Source: Paracoccus methylarcula (GTDB taxonomy: Bacteria > Pseudomonadota > Alphaproteobacteria > Rhodobacterales > Rhodobacteraceae). Taken from it: a stretch of DNA of 64,000 bases. The stretch lies in assembly GCF_003007735.2 (NCBI RefSeq), contig NZ_PXNQ02000001.1, positions 248,001 through 312,000 on the forward strand, read 5' to 3'. The notes under the pieces were generated by a model. That model worked only from the letters and a program-made list of their open reading frames with translations, did no database searches and was not told the DNA's origin. Below are positions 45,078 through 55,074 of the stretch, piece after piece; position 1 is the stretch's first letter, and each line of letters opens with the position of its first letter. A program made the position numbers and the translations under genes.

Positions 45078-45558
45078 GAAAGTATTTTTCTATGTTATTG
45101 GGCGAATTCGAATTAGTTACTGCAAGATTACCCCAGATTGAGTGATTTGAAAGGTGCAACTTAAGACTGCACTTTCTGAAGCCAGCACTTAGTGAGGCGA
45201 ATGGCCGCAAACCATAATTAACCTGATCTGGTCGTTTGTGCAGCGAAAGTCGGCTTTCCACCCGTTGAACCGCGAAGGCGGGAAACGCTGCGATAATTGA
45301 TGTCTCCGCGCTTCCCGCCTTCGCTACCGTGGATAACGTTGTCGGGCGCCTCGCAGATTCTCATCTTAGTTGTCGCGGCGTTCTCAAGTGAGCTGTCGCG
45401 CTATATTTGACAGGATGTGGGGTGAGGAATGACGAACAGAACATATTTTGGCCTTCCGGCAGCTGATTAACATCCTAATCCGGCAGCGCATGTCATTCAT
45501 TGGATTTCAGGATGTTACAGGATGCTGTCCTGATCTCATCGCAGGAATTGGATTCGGT
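45078..45558. other. gap between qatA and ATPase gene
   Basis: 481 bp without a credible gene. The first 60 bp are AT-rich and should contain the qatA promoter on the minus strand. A 13-bp inverted repeat is noted separately. A short reverse-strand frame ending at 45064 is not convincing. Confidence 0.6.
45272..45324. repeat. 13-bp perfect inverted repeat
   Basis: GCGAAGGCGGGAA (45272-45284) and TTCCCGCCTTCGC (45312-45324) with a 27-bp loop, GC-rich, in the qatA upstream gap. No T run follows, so a structured RNA, protein site or IS scar is as likely as a terminator. Confidence 0.6.
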
Positions 45559-46782
45559 TCAGGGAATCAGTTCTCCGGGCTGCGCCGCCGCCTCGGGATT
45601 GTCATGGTTCCACAACAACCAACCTTGTATCGTCGCAGGACTGAATCGATGCGTGCCAAGCGCAGCCTCGAATTCAGCGGCTGCGGCGAGGTGATCGGGG
45701 AAAAACCGATCAAACAAGGCGCGAGCAGCGCTTGCTCCGACCAGCCCCAGCTCCACATGCATATCAGCACGACCGGGACGGATCAGCGCGGGATCCAATC
45801 TTTCGAAGTGATTGGTGGTCATGACCAGGGCCCGCCCTTCTTGAGAGCCGACCCCGTCAATTGCGTTCAGAAGGCCTGAGAAACTGACACCGTGTCGCCG
45901 CTCTCCCGCGTCTCGTCCCGTGAACACCGAGTCCACATCTTCGATACTGATCAGGCAACGGCGAGGCGCGGACATCAACCCTTCACGCAGGTCCTCATCG
46001 GTGATGTTGCTGCGACTGATGTCGAGGGCCGCAATATCGAGATCGAGCTCCGAAGCCAAAGCCCGTATCAAACTGGATTTCCCAGTGCCGGGCGGGCCAT
46101 GGAAGAGATAGCCGCGCCGCCACGGGACACCGCGTACCGAATACCATTCACTGGCATCATAGAACCAGCGCATGTCATCGAGAACACGTTGTGCCTGGTC
46201 ATCTTCGACGATCACGGCGGCGATGGATCGACGGGGGATTTCGCCAACATCATCCCAATACCCTTCTTTGAAAACATGAAGCATTGGGCCTCGACGGTCG
46301 CGCGTTGCGGCGATGTGTGCACCTTCCGCGATCCAGTCTTGGATGGTGGAAAGGGCCCCGAACAGCATGCCGATTTCCAGTGTTTCCATCGGACGTTGAC
46401 GACTGGCTCCACCCACGCGGGATTTCTCGTCTATCTCGCGGCGCAGATAGCAGAGGCTGCCGCCAAAGACGAACCAGTGACGGCCGGGCGCAGGAGCGTA
46501 GTCAAGGGTGCCATTGCTCCATTCGTTATCGGTGGCCCGCACATGCTTAACCTCGGTCAAAACTCTGTTCGTTTCCATCCACAGGCAGAGGTGACGATAG
46601 GCTGCGGACCGGTTGTCGATGGTCAGCCGGACCCAGGCACGGCGCGATACCAATCGCCCCACCAGCATCATGATAACGCGCGCCGCAGCCATGACGATCC
46701 CGATGCTGCCAAGTGCGATGCCGCCGACGAAGATATCATTCAGCATCATTTCACCCAGCCATATTTGAAAGCTATCAAACAT
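45559..46782 (-). CDS. membrane-anchored BCS1-like AAA ATPase
   Basis: 407 aa. N-terminal TM (about 14-40, IFVGGIALGSIGIVMAAARVIMMLV), a BCS1-N-like middle, then AAA with Walker A GPPGTGKSS, Walker B CLISIEDVDSVF and sensor MTTNHFERLDPALIRPGRAD, arginine finger region typical of BCS1. BCS1 proteins move folded substrates across membranes in mitochondria; bacterial relatives are found in defence islands. ATG 46782 (MFDSFQ) with GAGGGG site is preferred to the TTG at 46794. Confidence 0.85.
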   Translation of the reverse strand: MFDSFQIWLGEMMLNDIFVGGIALGSIGIVMAAARVIMMLVGRLVSRRAWVRLTIDNRSAAYRHLCLWMETNRVLTEVKHVRATDNEWSNGTLDYAPAPGRHWFVFGGSLCYLRREIDEKSRVGGASRQRPMETLEIGMLFGALSTIQDWIAEGAHIAATRDRRGPMLHVFKEGYWDDVGEIPRRSIAAVIVEDDQAQRVLDDMRWFYDASEWYSVRGVPWRRGYLFHGPPGTGKSSLIRALASELDLDIAALDISRSNITDEDLREGLMSAPRRCLISIEDVDSVFTGRDAGERRHGVSFSGLLNAIDGVGSQEGRALVMTTNHFERLDPALIRPGRADMHVELGLVGASAARALFDRFFPDHLAAAAEFEAALGTHRFSPATIQGWLLWNHDNPEAAAQPGELIP

Positions 46783-46999
46783 GGTGCCCCTCAAAGCCGT
46801 ATCGGGTATTGAAATCAGCCGACCGAAGAGCCGAGATCGATTTCAACGCGCATTCGTGGGTCGGGCCGAAAGCGACGAACAAAATCGTCGTTTCTCGCGC
46901 GCATAGGCGTCCGGTTGCGACCGGATGTTCAATTAGGAAGCGGACCACTTCCCCCGGGCGGTTTGCGTTGGAGAAGAGGTCCATGGAAAGTTTGTCCAT
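46775..46999 (-). CDS. small ORF coupled to the BCS1-like gene, 74 aa
   Basis: Its stop overlaps the start of the ATPase gene. Contents: MDKLSMDLFSNANRPGEVVRF, ILFVAFGPTHECALKSI and an end FNTRYGFEGHHV. There are two possible starts, 46999 and 46984. No known domain. Because it overlaps and precedes the ATPase, it may be a partner or a translational leader. Confidence 0.45.
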   Translation of the reverse strand: MDKLSMDLFSNANRPGEVVRFLIEHPVATGRLCARETTILFVAFGPTHECALKSISALRSADFNTRYGFEGHHV

Positions 47000-47389
47000 G
47001 GTGATATCTCAAAGTCGGGGGCGATTGGGCCGATTTCTTGCCGGACCGAAATTCACCCTGCTTGCAGCGAATTATGCGGGAAGCTGCCCGAGGAGGGTGA
47101 AGCTGATGATTGTCATGTACTTTTACCCTCCTTTCCTTTGAGGTATTTCAATGTGGCCTTTGTGAACCAAGCAAGCCAGATAACGGCCTCAGACGATTCG
47201 ATCCAACTGAGAATTGACTTGTAGGTCAGGAGCGTTGCAAACAAGCAACAATTGAATCTATTGCGGCGCCAGACTGAATCCGTTGATACAGCACCTCAAT
47301 GAAAATCCCGGCTCGGGAACAGCTTCTTCGCTTGCTCCCTGGGATGTCGGGCGGATAACCGAACACCGCCACCGGTTCTGTGCCGTAAG
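47000..47389. other. non-coding stretch upstream of coupled ORF
   Basis: 390 bp. Contains the leader of the ATPase operon at the left side (minus strand) and no gene. Short frames are interrupted by stops. Confidence 0.5.
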
Positions 47390-47658
47390 CTACCCGCATT
47401 GCGGATATTGGTCACGCCCTTGTCGGTGCGCCTGCCCTCCAGGAACTTCGCCGGCGTCGGCATACCCCATCGCGCCATCGCAAGCTGCCAGCCGCCAGAA
47501 GTGCCATGCCGGAGGATCGGCGCGGAATAATCCGGTTAGATGCCCGGCTCTGGCGGCAGGTCGCCGGTGACATCCTCGACCTCGTCGTCCAGCACGTCAT
47601 CGACGAAGACGCGACGCATTGCGTCTTGGCTCTTGGTCTGGGAGTAAAGATTGTACAT
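47390..47658 (-). pseudogene. truncated SRAP/YedK (HMCES-type) gene
   Basis: Reading from 47658 gives MYNLYSQTKSQDAMRRVF, EDVTGDLPPEPGI, then an in-frame TAA, then PDYSAPILRHGTSGGWQLAMARWGMPTPAKFLEGRRTDKGVTNIRN, matching the first third of SRAP proteins. Three defects: the catalytic Cys2 (normally MCNLYS or MCGRF) is Tyr, a TAA replaces a codon expected to be Tyr (IYPDY), and the C-terminal two thirds are missing. SRAP proteins form DNA-protein crosslinks at abasic sites. This copy is dead. Confidence 0.75.
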
Positions 47659-48210
47659 CGGCGGCACTCGCGAAGAATCGGGGGCAGGTTCGGATGGGAA
47701 GGAACAATGCCAGAACGAGGCGGGCGTAGGAAGTGGGGTGCTTGGGCGACGTTCAGCATGATGGCTTGTTCGGATTTTGGGAGGAGCCTCGCAGCAAAAC
47801 ATCGAGCCGCCGCGAAAACCGGCATCAGTGCGAGGGAATTTCTGCATGATCATTCGACCAGACCCCGTAAATGAGCGATTTTTCGCCTATCTTATCGCGC
47901 TGAATTTGAGGGTTCCGCCACAGACAGCAGGTGAAGTAAAAGGACACCACTGAACCCCTAAATTTCGGGCAATTGGGTCGGTCGAATCAGAAAGTCTTTG
48001 ATAAGTATGGACTTGCCTGTCTAATCTAAGCTACGGATTTTACGGGATATTGTTTGGGAGTATTCTATTGGTGGTATTCAAGGCGCAACAGTCCGGCGCG
48101 CGATCACATTCCCCGGTCCGACATATCCGAATCGTGCGCTTGACTTGGTGATTCGCGTGCGGCAGCGTGGTGGTGAGCTTACAATAAAGCTGTAACACAG
48201 GCGTTTTCAA
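47659..48210. other. non-coding region before the Ner-like gene
   Basis: 552 bp, no gene. It separates the defence cargo from the transposition module and becomes AT-rich near 47880-48050, where the promoter of the Ner-like gene and its operator are likely. I saw no clear repeat there. Confidence 0.5.
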
Positions 48211-48468
48211 ATGAGGATCAACCGCATTTTCGACATGCACGATCCCGTGGATCGAGCAGACCTGATCCGGCTCAAGCTTCGAGACGCAGGGTTTACAGCA
48301 GCGCAAATCGCAGAAGAACTTGACGTTTCACGAACAACGGTAGGTGATGTCATTTGCTCGCGACGATCAAGCCGGAGAATCCGGCAATTCATCGCAGACC
48401 AAGTCGATCATCAAGTCGATGTTCTGTGGCCCCGACATAGGAAAAATAAAAATGAAGAACTGATCTAA
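48211..48468 (+). CDS. Ner-like (Mu/Nlp) winged-helix regulator
   Basis: 85 aa. HTH ADLIRLKLRDAGFTAAQIAEELDVSRTTVGDVI and the C-terminal IADQ..VDVLWPRHR match the Ner/Nlp family, where Mu Ner ends in EVIWPSRY. Ner represses the Mu transposase promoter. Its place just upstream of tnsA suggests it controls the tns operon. Confidence 0.8.
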   Translation: MRINRIFDMHDPVDRADLIRLKLRDAGFTAAQIAEELDVSRTTVGDVICSRRSSRRIRQFIADQVDHQVDVLWPRHRKNKNEELI

Positions 48469-48940
48469 AAAGGCTGACGAGCCCCGACTAAGTCGGTCAA
48501 AGCCCCAGATGTTCAGTATCAGTGATCCCTGACATAGTGAACATCTTCCCAACAACCGTTATCTCAATTCGCCGTCTGAGCTACAGACGACGGAACAGAG
48601 GAATATTATCGGAGAAGCTCCAGCAAAGCCAGAAGGCCCGCCTTGCGTGCCGCCGGAACCTGCACTTATGCCAGCGGAAACCGCTTCTCCACAACTCTTT
48701 CCAGTTCAACTTATGAGGGGGCACAGCAGATGAGCTAGCAGAATAAGAAACGACCCCGAAAGCTGTCGCTTACGAGGCCGCCAATCGATTGGATCTCGAT
48801 GGTTCATCCTCCTGCGACAGTTCCTGAAAGTCAAGACCGAGCGCCGCTCTTTGCGGCCTTCGCTCCCTTTTTGTTCTCACAAAGGAGAAGCGCCCTTGGG
48901 CGAATGCCTAAACTTGCGCCATTCGTCGGGCCAGCACAGC
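48469..48940. other. tnsA upstream region
   Basis: 472 bp. One unconvincing frame (48569-48732, with IIGEAPAKPEGPPCVPPEPA) has no start or family. The region probably contains the tns promoter and operator. The longer tnsA frame opens at 48851 but its first 30 codons show no homology. Confidence 0.45.
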
Positions 48941-49621
48941 ATGAACTATCCATCCTATATTCGGCCGCTGCCGAGCCGGGCAACAAGGAAACCTGCCGCG
49001 AGATCCAAAGCCAGCTCGCGCGGCCATATCCCGGGCCAGACACGACAAGATGGTCATCTCCGGTTGCGCTATTTTGAAAGCAAACAAGAACAGAACGTTC
49101 TTTTTCAACTTCTTGCGCATCAAGATGTAATGGACATCTGGGACCAGCCACCACCCGTGCATTTTCGGGACGCCGAGGGCCGGCGCAAGACGCATACGTT
49201 CGACTACTTGATCACGCTTACAGGTGGCCGTCGCATTGCGATAGCTGTCAAACCTGCAGCCGTAGCTGAGCGTCAAGGTTTTCGCGAAACTCTGCAACGG
49301 GTCCGGGCTGCGACGCCGCTCAGATTCGCCGATGAGGTCGTGCTAATTACGGAGCAGAATTACTGCCCCTCTGCTGCACGCAACGCTCAGAAGCTGCACG
49401 ACTTTCGCCGAACCCCGGATCCCGAAGCCGACAAGATCGTTACGGAACTGGTCCATGACATGTCTAGCCCAACCTCGATTGCCGAGCTTGTTCAGCGATC
49501 GGGACTCGGTGGCCGTGCCTTCCGTGCAATCTTTCGCGCCATCTTCGCCGGCATCCTCCGTACAGTCGATAGCGGCGACATTCTTCCTTCCACGCTTATT
49601 ATGCAGGAGATTGGCCAATGA
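48941..49621 (+). CDS. tnsA: TnsA-like endonuclease
   Basis: 226 aa. A PD-(D/E)XK TnsA layout: RYFESKQEQNVLFQL supplies Glu, HTFDYLITL the Asp and IAIAVKPA the Lys, then a winged-helix C-terminal region (about 175-226). TnsA cuts the 5' ends of the element so that Tn7 moves by cut-and-paste. ATG 48941 (MNYPSYIRPL) gives the usual basic N-terminus. Its TGA overlaps the tnsB ATG. Confidence 0.85.
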   Translation: MNYPSYIRPLPSRATRKPAARSKASSRGHIPGQTRQDGHLRLRYFESKQEQNVLFQLLAHQDVMDIWDQPPPVHFRDAEGRRKTHTFDYLITLTGGRRIAIAVKPAAVAERQGFRETLQRVRAATPLRFADEVVLITEQNYCPSAARNAQKLHDFRRTPDPEADKIVTELVHDMSSPTSIAELVQRSGLGGRAFRAIFRAIFAGILRTVDSGDILPSTLIMQEIGQ

Positions 49622-51764
49622 CCCGTCATTTCCGTGTTAGCGAAATCGATAGCCTTTTAATCGCTGGTGCCGAACACCGGCTTCTGAAAAGTGACCGTAA
49701 CGGTTCGATCTGGACTCGGCTCGACGATCCGTCGATTTGCCTGTCCTTCAGTGGCGACGAGTTTCTGAAATTGCTTTCGCGACCCGATGTTCGGCTCCGG
49801 CGGGGTGCCTTCTCTGATCAGACCGCATTCCGCAAACTGCGTTGCGATATCAATTATCTGCACACGCTACCGGCGCAAGACCGTTCTCGGATTCTCTGGC
49901 AGACCACTTGCGCCAACGTTTTTCTCGAAGCAGAGGCCCGAGGTGAAACAACGCGCTCCGAACGGGCAGTCCAAACTATCCTACCCTCTCTGGAAGATCG
50001 GGTGCGTGAAATTGAAGAAAGCGGCCAGGATGTTGGTCGCACCCCGCGTGCTGGTCAAAAATTTGAACGGCGCCGTTTCCCATGTGCTCGTTGGCTTTTG
50101 CAATGGGTCAGGATGTATGAAGCTGGCGGGCGCAGCCTCTTGTCTTTTTACGCAAGCGGCGCCCTGATATTTCTGTTCGAAAACTGTTCGCCGAAGCAGA
50201 AGCCATCCTCGCCGAATGCGTAGCCGGTTATCTTGATCGCAACCAGCCCACCCAGCAAAAGATCATCGAAAACGTTGGGGATCGCTTTGCAGAAATCAAT
50301 TCCGGACGGGTCGCGGCCGGAAAACCGCCACTGCCTGTACCGTCGGCCCGTACAGTTCGACGCCGTATTCAGGCCCTGGATCCGTTCGAAACTGTGGCAC
50401 AACGCAGAGGAATCGATGCTGCAAGGCGGAAATTTGGCTTTTACGAAAACGGGCTCGCCGCCGACTATCCGCTTCAGCGTGTCGAAATGGATGAGTGGCA
50501 AGTTGATATTTGCTCGTTGTTTAACGAGAGTGGCGCGTTGGACGGGCTGTCGCATGAGGACCGGGCAAAGTTCGAGGTTGGTCGCCGCTGGATCTATGCC
50601 GCCGTAGACTGCGCCACTCGGGTGGTGCTTGGCTTTCGCATTGTCGCAAATCCAAACGCCGACGACGCGATCAGGACCCTACACCTTGTCACGCAGGATA
50701 AAACTCCCATAGCTGAAGCTGCGGGTTGTCAATCCTCGTGGCACCAATGCGGCGGCATTGGCGTTTTGGTAACCGATCAAGGATCCGCCTTCGCATCCGA
50801 TCGATTTCGCTCCGCAGTTGTGGACCTCGGAACTACCTACGAAGCGCCCCCCGCCGGGGTTCCAAAACTTCGCGGCCGAATCGAACGTCTGTTTCGAACC
50901 TTTGGTCAACAACTCGCTCCTATGTTGATTGGTCGCACCTTTAGCAACCCGACGCAGCGCGGCGACTATCCATCGGAACATTGGGCAGCTCTGACTGATG
51001 ACGAATTGGCGCAGATTCTCACATTGTTCATTGTTGATGTGTATCACAATACGCCGCACAGCGGACTCAAGGGCGAAACGCCGGCAAATGCGTGGAAAAG
51101 GCTTTCTGCGGAACAGGGAGTAACGCCGCCTCCCGATGCCAATCATCGCCGTGCGATCTTCGGTATCCCGCTCGACCGCAAGCTTGATCGACATGGAATT
51201 CGAGCATTCGGAATCAACTATACCTGTCCGCAAATGCAGGAGGCACTACTGCGCGGTGCGAGCGGCAAGCTTCCCATTCGAGTCGATCCGGAAGATCTGA
51301 CGCATGTTTCGGTCTGTATCGGCCATGAATGGTTCAGTGCGGCGGCGGTCTCGCGGTCCGTGTGGGGGCTGAGCCTTGGTGAATGGCTAGAAATCGCGCG
51401 CAATCTTCGGCTGCGTTTCCGAGAAGAGGCGACGCTTTCGGAAGGCATAATACGAGAAGCGCGAAAAAAGATTCGAGAGATTGACGCTCGTGCCCGACAG
51501 CTCAGGAAAGTGCAGCCGCACCATTTCACCGCCGAGGCCCTCGACAAGTATGAGAAGCAGCTTTTCACCGGTCTCCGCATCGGTCCGGAAGGCTCGGCGG
51601 CATCGGGCGATCTCGAGCGGCCGGTTGGCCGAAAGCGGCCCGGTCCCGACGATCTCCTTGCTGACGTTATCGAGACCGACAAGCCGCTGCCGGAATACCG
51701 AGTTGGAGGAACCGACAGCGAATCGAACGATGAGGATGGCGAAGATTGGACTTTCGATGACTGA
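49618..51764 (+). CDS. tnsB: TnsB-like DDE transposase, one frameshift
   Basis: Reading 49618-50149 gives the N-terminal HTH part (WLLQWVRMYEAGG), then the frame shifts by -1 in a run of five T at 50145-50149. The second frame (LRKRRPDISVRKLFAEAE onwards) runs open to 51764. With the base restored, 715 aa, normal for TnsB. The DDE parts are intact: EMDEWQVD, LVTDQGSAF and GRIERLFRTF, plus the Mu-type C-terminal domain. TnsB binds the end repeats and does the 3' strand transfer. The shift may be an assembly error, a real mutation or programmed slippage. Confidence 0.9.
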
Positions 51765-52713
51765 TCAATTGCCCACCAATATCCCGCGGCGCATTCTTGC
51801 GCTGCGGGCCATATTCTCAACCAATCGAGCTTATCGGCAGTTTGAGGAGCGTTTCCGCTACTTGCTCGAGCGGCGGCGTGCCGAAATTGCGGCTGGCGTA
51901 ATCGCGGAGGCGCGCTGCGTCGCATTGATCGGGGCATCGGGTAGTGGCAAGACCACTGCTGTGCGACACTTGATCACGACGCAGACAGACCTGATTTCAA
52001 ATGATCCGGAAACTGGACGAATGGATGTTGCGAGTCTGTCCGTACCTACACCGGCAACCTTGAAATTCGTCGGCCAGACCACGCTTGCGGCACTTGGTTT
52101 CCCCTTGCGAAGGGAGAAAACTGCCCAAACAATCTGGGACATGGTGAAGGATCACCTCGCTGCCCGCCGGACGCTGTTCCTACATTATGACGAAGCCCAG
52201 GATTTGTCCCGGCATCAGACCCCAAAAGAATTAAATTCGGTAGTCACGACCTTGAAATCCCTAATGCAGCACCCAGTTTGGCCGGTCGGTCTGATCTTGA
52301 CTGGGACCGAGGAACTCAAAACAATCGTCAATCATGATGCCCAACTGGCGCGTCGCGTTTACCCGGTCGAGTTTCCACGGCTCAATCCGCTACTCGACAC
52401 AGACCGCGTCATTCACCTGTTAAGTCACTATACCGAACGGGCCGGCATGTCGGTAGGTGATGATGTCGCAACCACCGAATTCGCCGCGAGACTGATTCAT
52501 GCAGCAGATCGAGAATTCGGGCTGTTGATCGAATTGGCCATCTCTGCATTGGAAGAAGCTATGCGAGCCGAGGCCGAAAAGCCGGAGGTTATTCATTTCA
52601 CGCACATGTTTCGCAAACGTGCGGGTTGCATTGACGGCTTAAATCCATTTGTCGCAGGGGATTTTGAACGCATCGACTGCCGACGACTTCTCGATCGTGG
52701 AGGAGAGACATGA
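51757..52713 (+). CDS. tnsC: TnsC/TniB-like AAA+ regulator
   Basis: 318 aa. Walker A GASGSGKTT (59-67), Walker B LFLHYDEAQD (Asp145, Glu146), sensor LILTGTEEL and LPVEFPRL-like run VYPVEFPRLNPLL. TnsC polymerises on DNA, links TniQ to TnsAB and gives target immunity. Start 51757 overlaps tnsB by 8 bp; the upstream extension is spurious. Overlaps tniQ by 4 bp. Confidence 0.92.
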   Translation: MTDQLPTNIPRRILALRAIFSTNRAYRQFEERFRYLLERRRAEIAAGVIAEARCVALIGASGSGKTTAVRHLITTQTDLISNDPETGRMDVASLSVPTPATLKFVGQTTLAALGFPLRREKTAQTIWDMVKDHLAARRTLFLHYDEAQDLSRHQTPKELNSVVTTLKSLMQHPVWPVGLILTGTEELKTIVNHDAQLARRVYPVEFPRLNPLLDTDRVIHLLSHYTERAGMSVGDDVATTEFAARLIHAADREFGLLIELAISALEEAMRAEAEKPEVIHFTHMFRKRAGCIDGLNPFVAGDFERIDCRRLLDRGGET

Positions 52714-54545
52714 CTCACTTGGCGCTGACCTTTCCGTCTTCGCCACTGGAGATGCCAACCTCATATCTATCCAGGCTGGCTGATCGCAATCTATCTCCAG
52801 ACCTTTGGACCTTTTGCCTTGACCTCGGGTTGGATTTTCCGGCGATTTCTAGAGGCGATCCGGCTTCCGTTACCGACATCTGTGCTTTGGCGAACATTCC
52901 TGCAGAAAGTTTCGAGGGTCGCACGGTCATCAAAACCTCAAGCATGAAGTATCAACTTGGCAACGAGGTGATGAACACCGAAACACTGGCGCGTGGAGAA
53001 ATCAGATACTGTCCGGTTTGCATTTCCGATTCACTCGAAGGAGGGGGTTGCTCCTGGGAAGTTATTCACGAATTGCATTGGCAATTCATTCATATCCGAA
53101 GGTGCTGGCGCCATGGCGTTGCATTGCAAAGCCACCGTACAATGGTGGATGCGTCATCGCGATATGATTTCACGGCCTTTGTTCGTGACGCCGGATATGA
53201 CTTCTGGCAGCTACCAAAGCCGACTCCCGCCGAAGCGGATGAACTTGATACTTATCTGACCAAGCGTGCTTACGGCACCCATGAAGAAAACTGGTGCAAC
53301 CGCCTGGAGATTCCCGCATTGATCAAAGCATGCGAAGCCTTCGGTGTGCTAATTGATCACGGGCGGGATATGCACGTCTCTGCTCTCGAAACTGATCAGC
53401 GGCGTAACGCGATGCTGACGGGGTTCCGGATTCTCAACCAGGGTTCCGACGGAATTTGCCAAGCACTCGACCGCTTCAACCGGCGAACACCGTCGCGTGG
53501 CGGGAACCAACCGCATCCCAGCAATGGTGCGGTTCAACGGTTGCTCGGTTCTCACGCCAAGCAGCGTGCGGATCTCAACCCTATTCGTGATGTCGTGCGC
53601 GAATACTTCCTCGACCACTACCCTTTCCGATCGGGCACGACGGTCCTTGGCCAGAAAATCACTGAAACTCGGGTATTCTCAATTCGCGGAGCCTGTCGCG
53701 AGATCGGCATCCGGCGGTCGCTACTGGAAGAAATCCTGATCCGTCGTGGCCTCGCATATCGTGATGACGCAGGACAATTTAATCTTGAAACCGTCCTGAA
53801 GCGGACGCTCATCGAAGAAATCAAACGTGATAAGCATGATTATCTCGACCAGAACCAGACTGCAGATTTACTCGGATGCAGCTATGTCATGATCAAGAAA
53901 CTCCAGCGCGCAGGGATTCTGCGCCCGGCGGAAGGTGAAAATCGTCGGAGGCCGAAGGGATTCTATCGCCCTGCTGTGCTGGATTTCCTGACCCGATTGG
54001 GTGTCAATGCTGAACGTACTGAAGCAACAGACCCACGACGCTGTACCCTTGAATTGGTGGCGCGGAAGCTCAATTGCGGCGTGCCGGATGTCGTGCAGTT
54101 AATGCTGGAGGGCAAGATACAAGCGGTAGGTCGTTTGACTGATGAGCTACGTTTGGACTCGCTCGTAGTTTCGATCAAGGATGTAGCACAAGCTCTCAAT
54201 TTTACAGAGCCAAACGGTTTTTCCATGAAAGAGGTAAGGCGCCGTCTGTTCATCAACGCCCGGACACTCGATTATCTTGTGGAAAATCACTTCCTGGAAG
54301 TGAAGCGGATGCGCCACAGCGTCACGCGTGCAACTCGAGACTATATAACGGCAGACTCGATGTCATCATTCACGGCGTCTTTCATTACGGCTGGCATGTT
54401 CGCTCGAGAAAATGGTCTCAACGGGAAGCACGGCGCCAATTTGCTCCGAAAGTGGGGTCCCAAACCAATCAATTCCGATCCTGGCCTTCGCTCAATATTT
54501 CGTCGTGAAGAACTGCAGACCATCTCCTTCAAACGCGAGGAATGA
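52710..54545 (+). CDS. tniQ: TniQ/TnsD-like target selector, 611 aa
   Basis: The N-terminal TniQ domain contains PTSYLSRLADRNLSP, RYCPVCISDSLEGGGCSWEV and HIRRCWRHGVALQ, a zinc-binding C/H set. The C-terminal 350 residues have several HTH-like stretches (NQTADLLGCSYVMIKKLQRAG, FSMKEVRRRLFINARTLDYL). This long form resembles TnsD, which binds a fixed attachment site, rather than the short TniQ of CRISPR-guided elements. It is the best candidate for recognising tRNA-Pro(CGG). Confidence 0.88.
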   Translation: MTHLALTFPSSPLEMPTSYLSRLADRNLSPDLWTFCLDLGLDFPAISRGDPASVTDICALANIPAESFEGRTVIKTSSMKYQLGNEVMNTETLARGEIRYCPVCISDSLEGGGCSWEVIHELHWQFIHIRRCWRHGVALQSHRTMVDASSRYDFTAFVRDAGYDFWQLPKPTPAEADELDTYLTKRAYGTHEENWCNRLEIPALIKACEAFGVLIDHGRDMHVSALETDQRRNAMLTGFRILNQGSDGICQALDRFNRRTPSRGGNQPHPSNGAVQRLLGSHAKQRADLNPIRDVVREYFLDHYPFRSGTTVLGQKITETRVFSIRGACREIGIRRSLLEEILIRRGLAYRDDAGQFNLETVLKRTLIEEIKRDKHDYLDQNQTADLLGCSYVMIKKLQRAGILRPAEGENRRRPKGFYRPAVLDFLTRLGVNAERTEATDPRRCTLELVARKLNCGVPDVVQLMLEGKIQAVGRLTDELRLDSLVVSIKDVAQALNFTEPNGFSMKEVRRRLFINARTLDYLVENHFLEVKRMRHSVTRATRDYITADSMSSFTASFITAGMFARENGLNGKHGANLLRKWGPKPINSDPGLRSIFRREELQTISFKREE

Positions 54546-54684
54546 ACGATAATGAGCGTCCGTCGTCCCCGCTCTGCCGCTGCGAAGCAGTGAGAGATAG
54601 TGATGGGATTTGAAGGATCACTCGATGTCGTCGGCGGTTTTGGTCGGAGGAGGAGAAACGGTGGTTCGGTACGCAGACCCGGCA

Positions 54685-55074
54685 TCAGCTTGGACGACGT
54701 GCAGAGCCACCTCCCGATCTCTGTCGTCTGAGGGCTTCAAATGCGCCCATCGCTCTTGCGATCGCTACTTCTGCCGCGTGCAAATCGAACCCTAATCTCG
54801 CTTCCGGATGGTCGGTGAAATCGAGCAAAACTTCAAATACCGCGTCGCATTCGCGGGCGAGGCGCAGGAGATGATAACCGCTAGGGCTTCCTGAACCGTT
54901 CATCCAGGTCCTGGCGCTGCGGTCACTAACACCTGTCCAACGCATAATTGTCTTTACAGCCATACCAGTTCCGCCCAACTCGCCGCGCAGCGCATTGCTG
55001 ATCTGCACGATATACTCGGCCTCTGTTGGTGCACGCTGCATTTTAGGAAGTTTTCTACCGCTATTGGGAAGCAT
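54685..55074 (-). CDS. small HTH protein divergent to recombinase
   Basis: 129 aa. Central KTIMRWTGVSDRSARTWMNGSGSPSGYHLLRLAREC is helix-turn-helix-like; the end is basic. Unknown family. It is divergent from the recombinase with a 64-bp gap and so may repress it. Ordinary RBS. Confidence 0.65.
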   Translation of the reverse strand: MLPNSGRKLPKMQRAPTEAEYIVQISNALRGELGGTGMAVKTIMRWTGVSDRSARTWMNGSGSPSGYHLLRLARECDAVFEVLLDFTDHPEARLGFDLHAAEVAIARAMGAFEALRRQRSGGGSARRPS

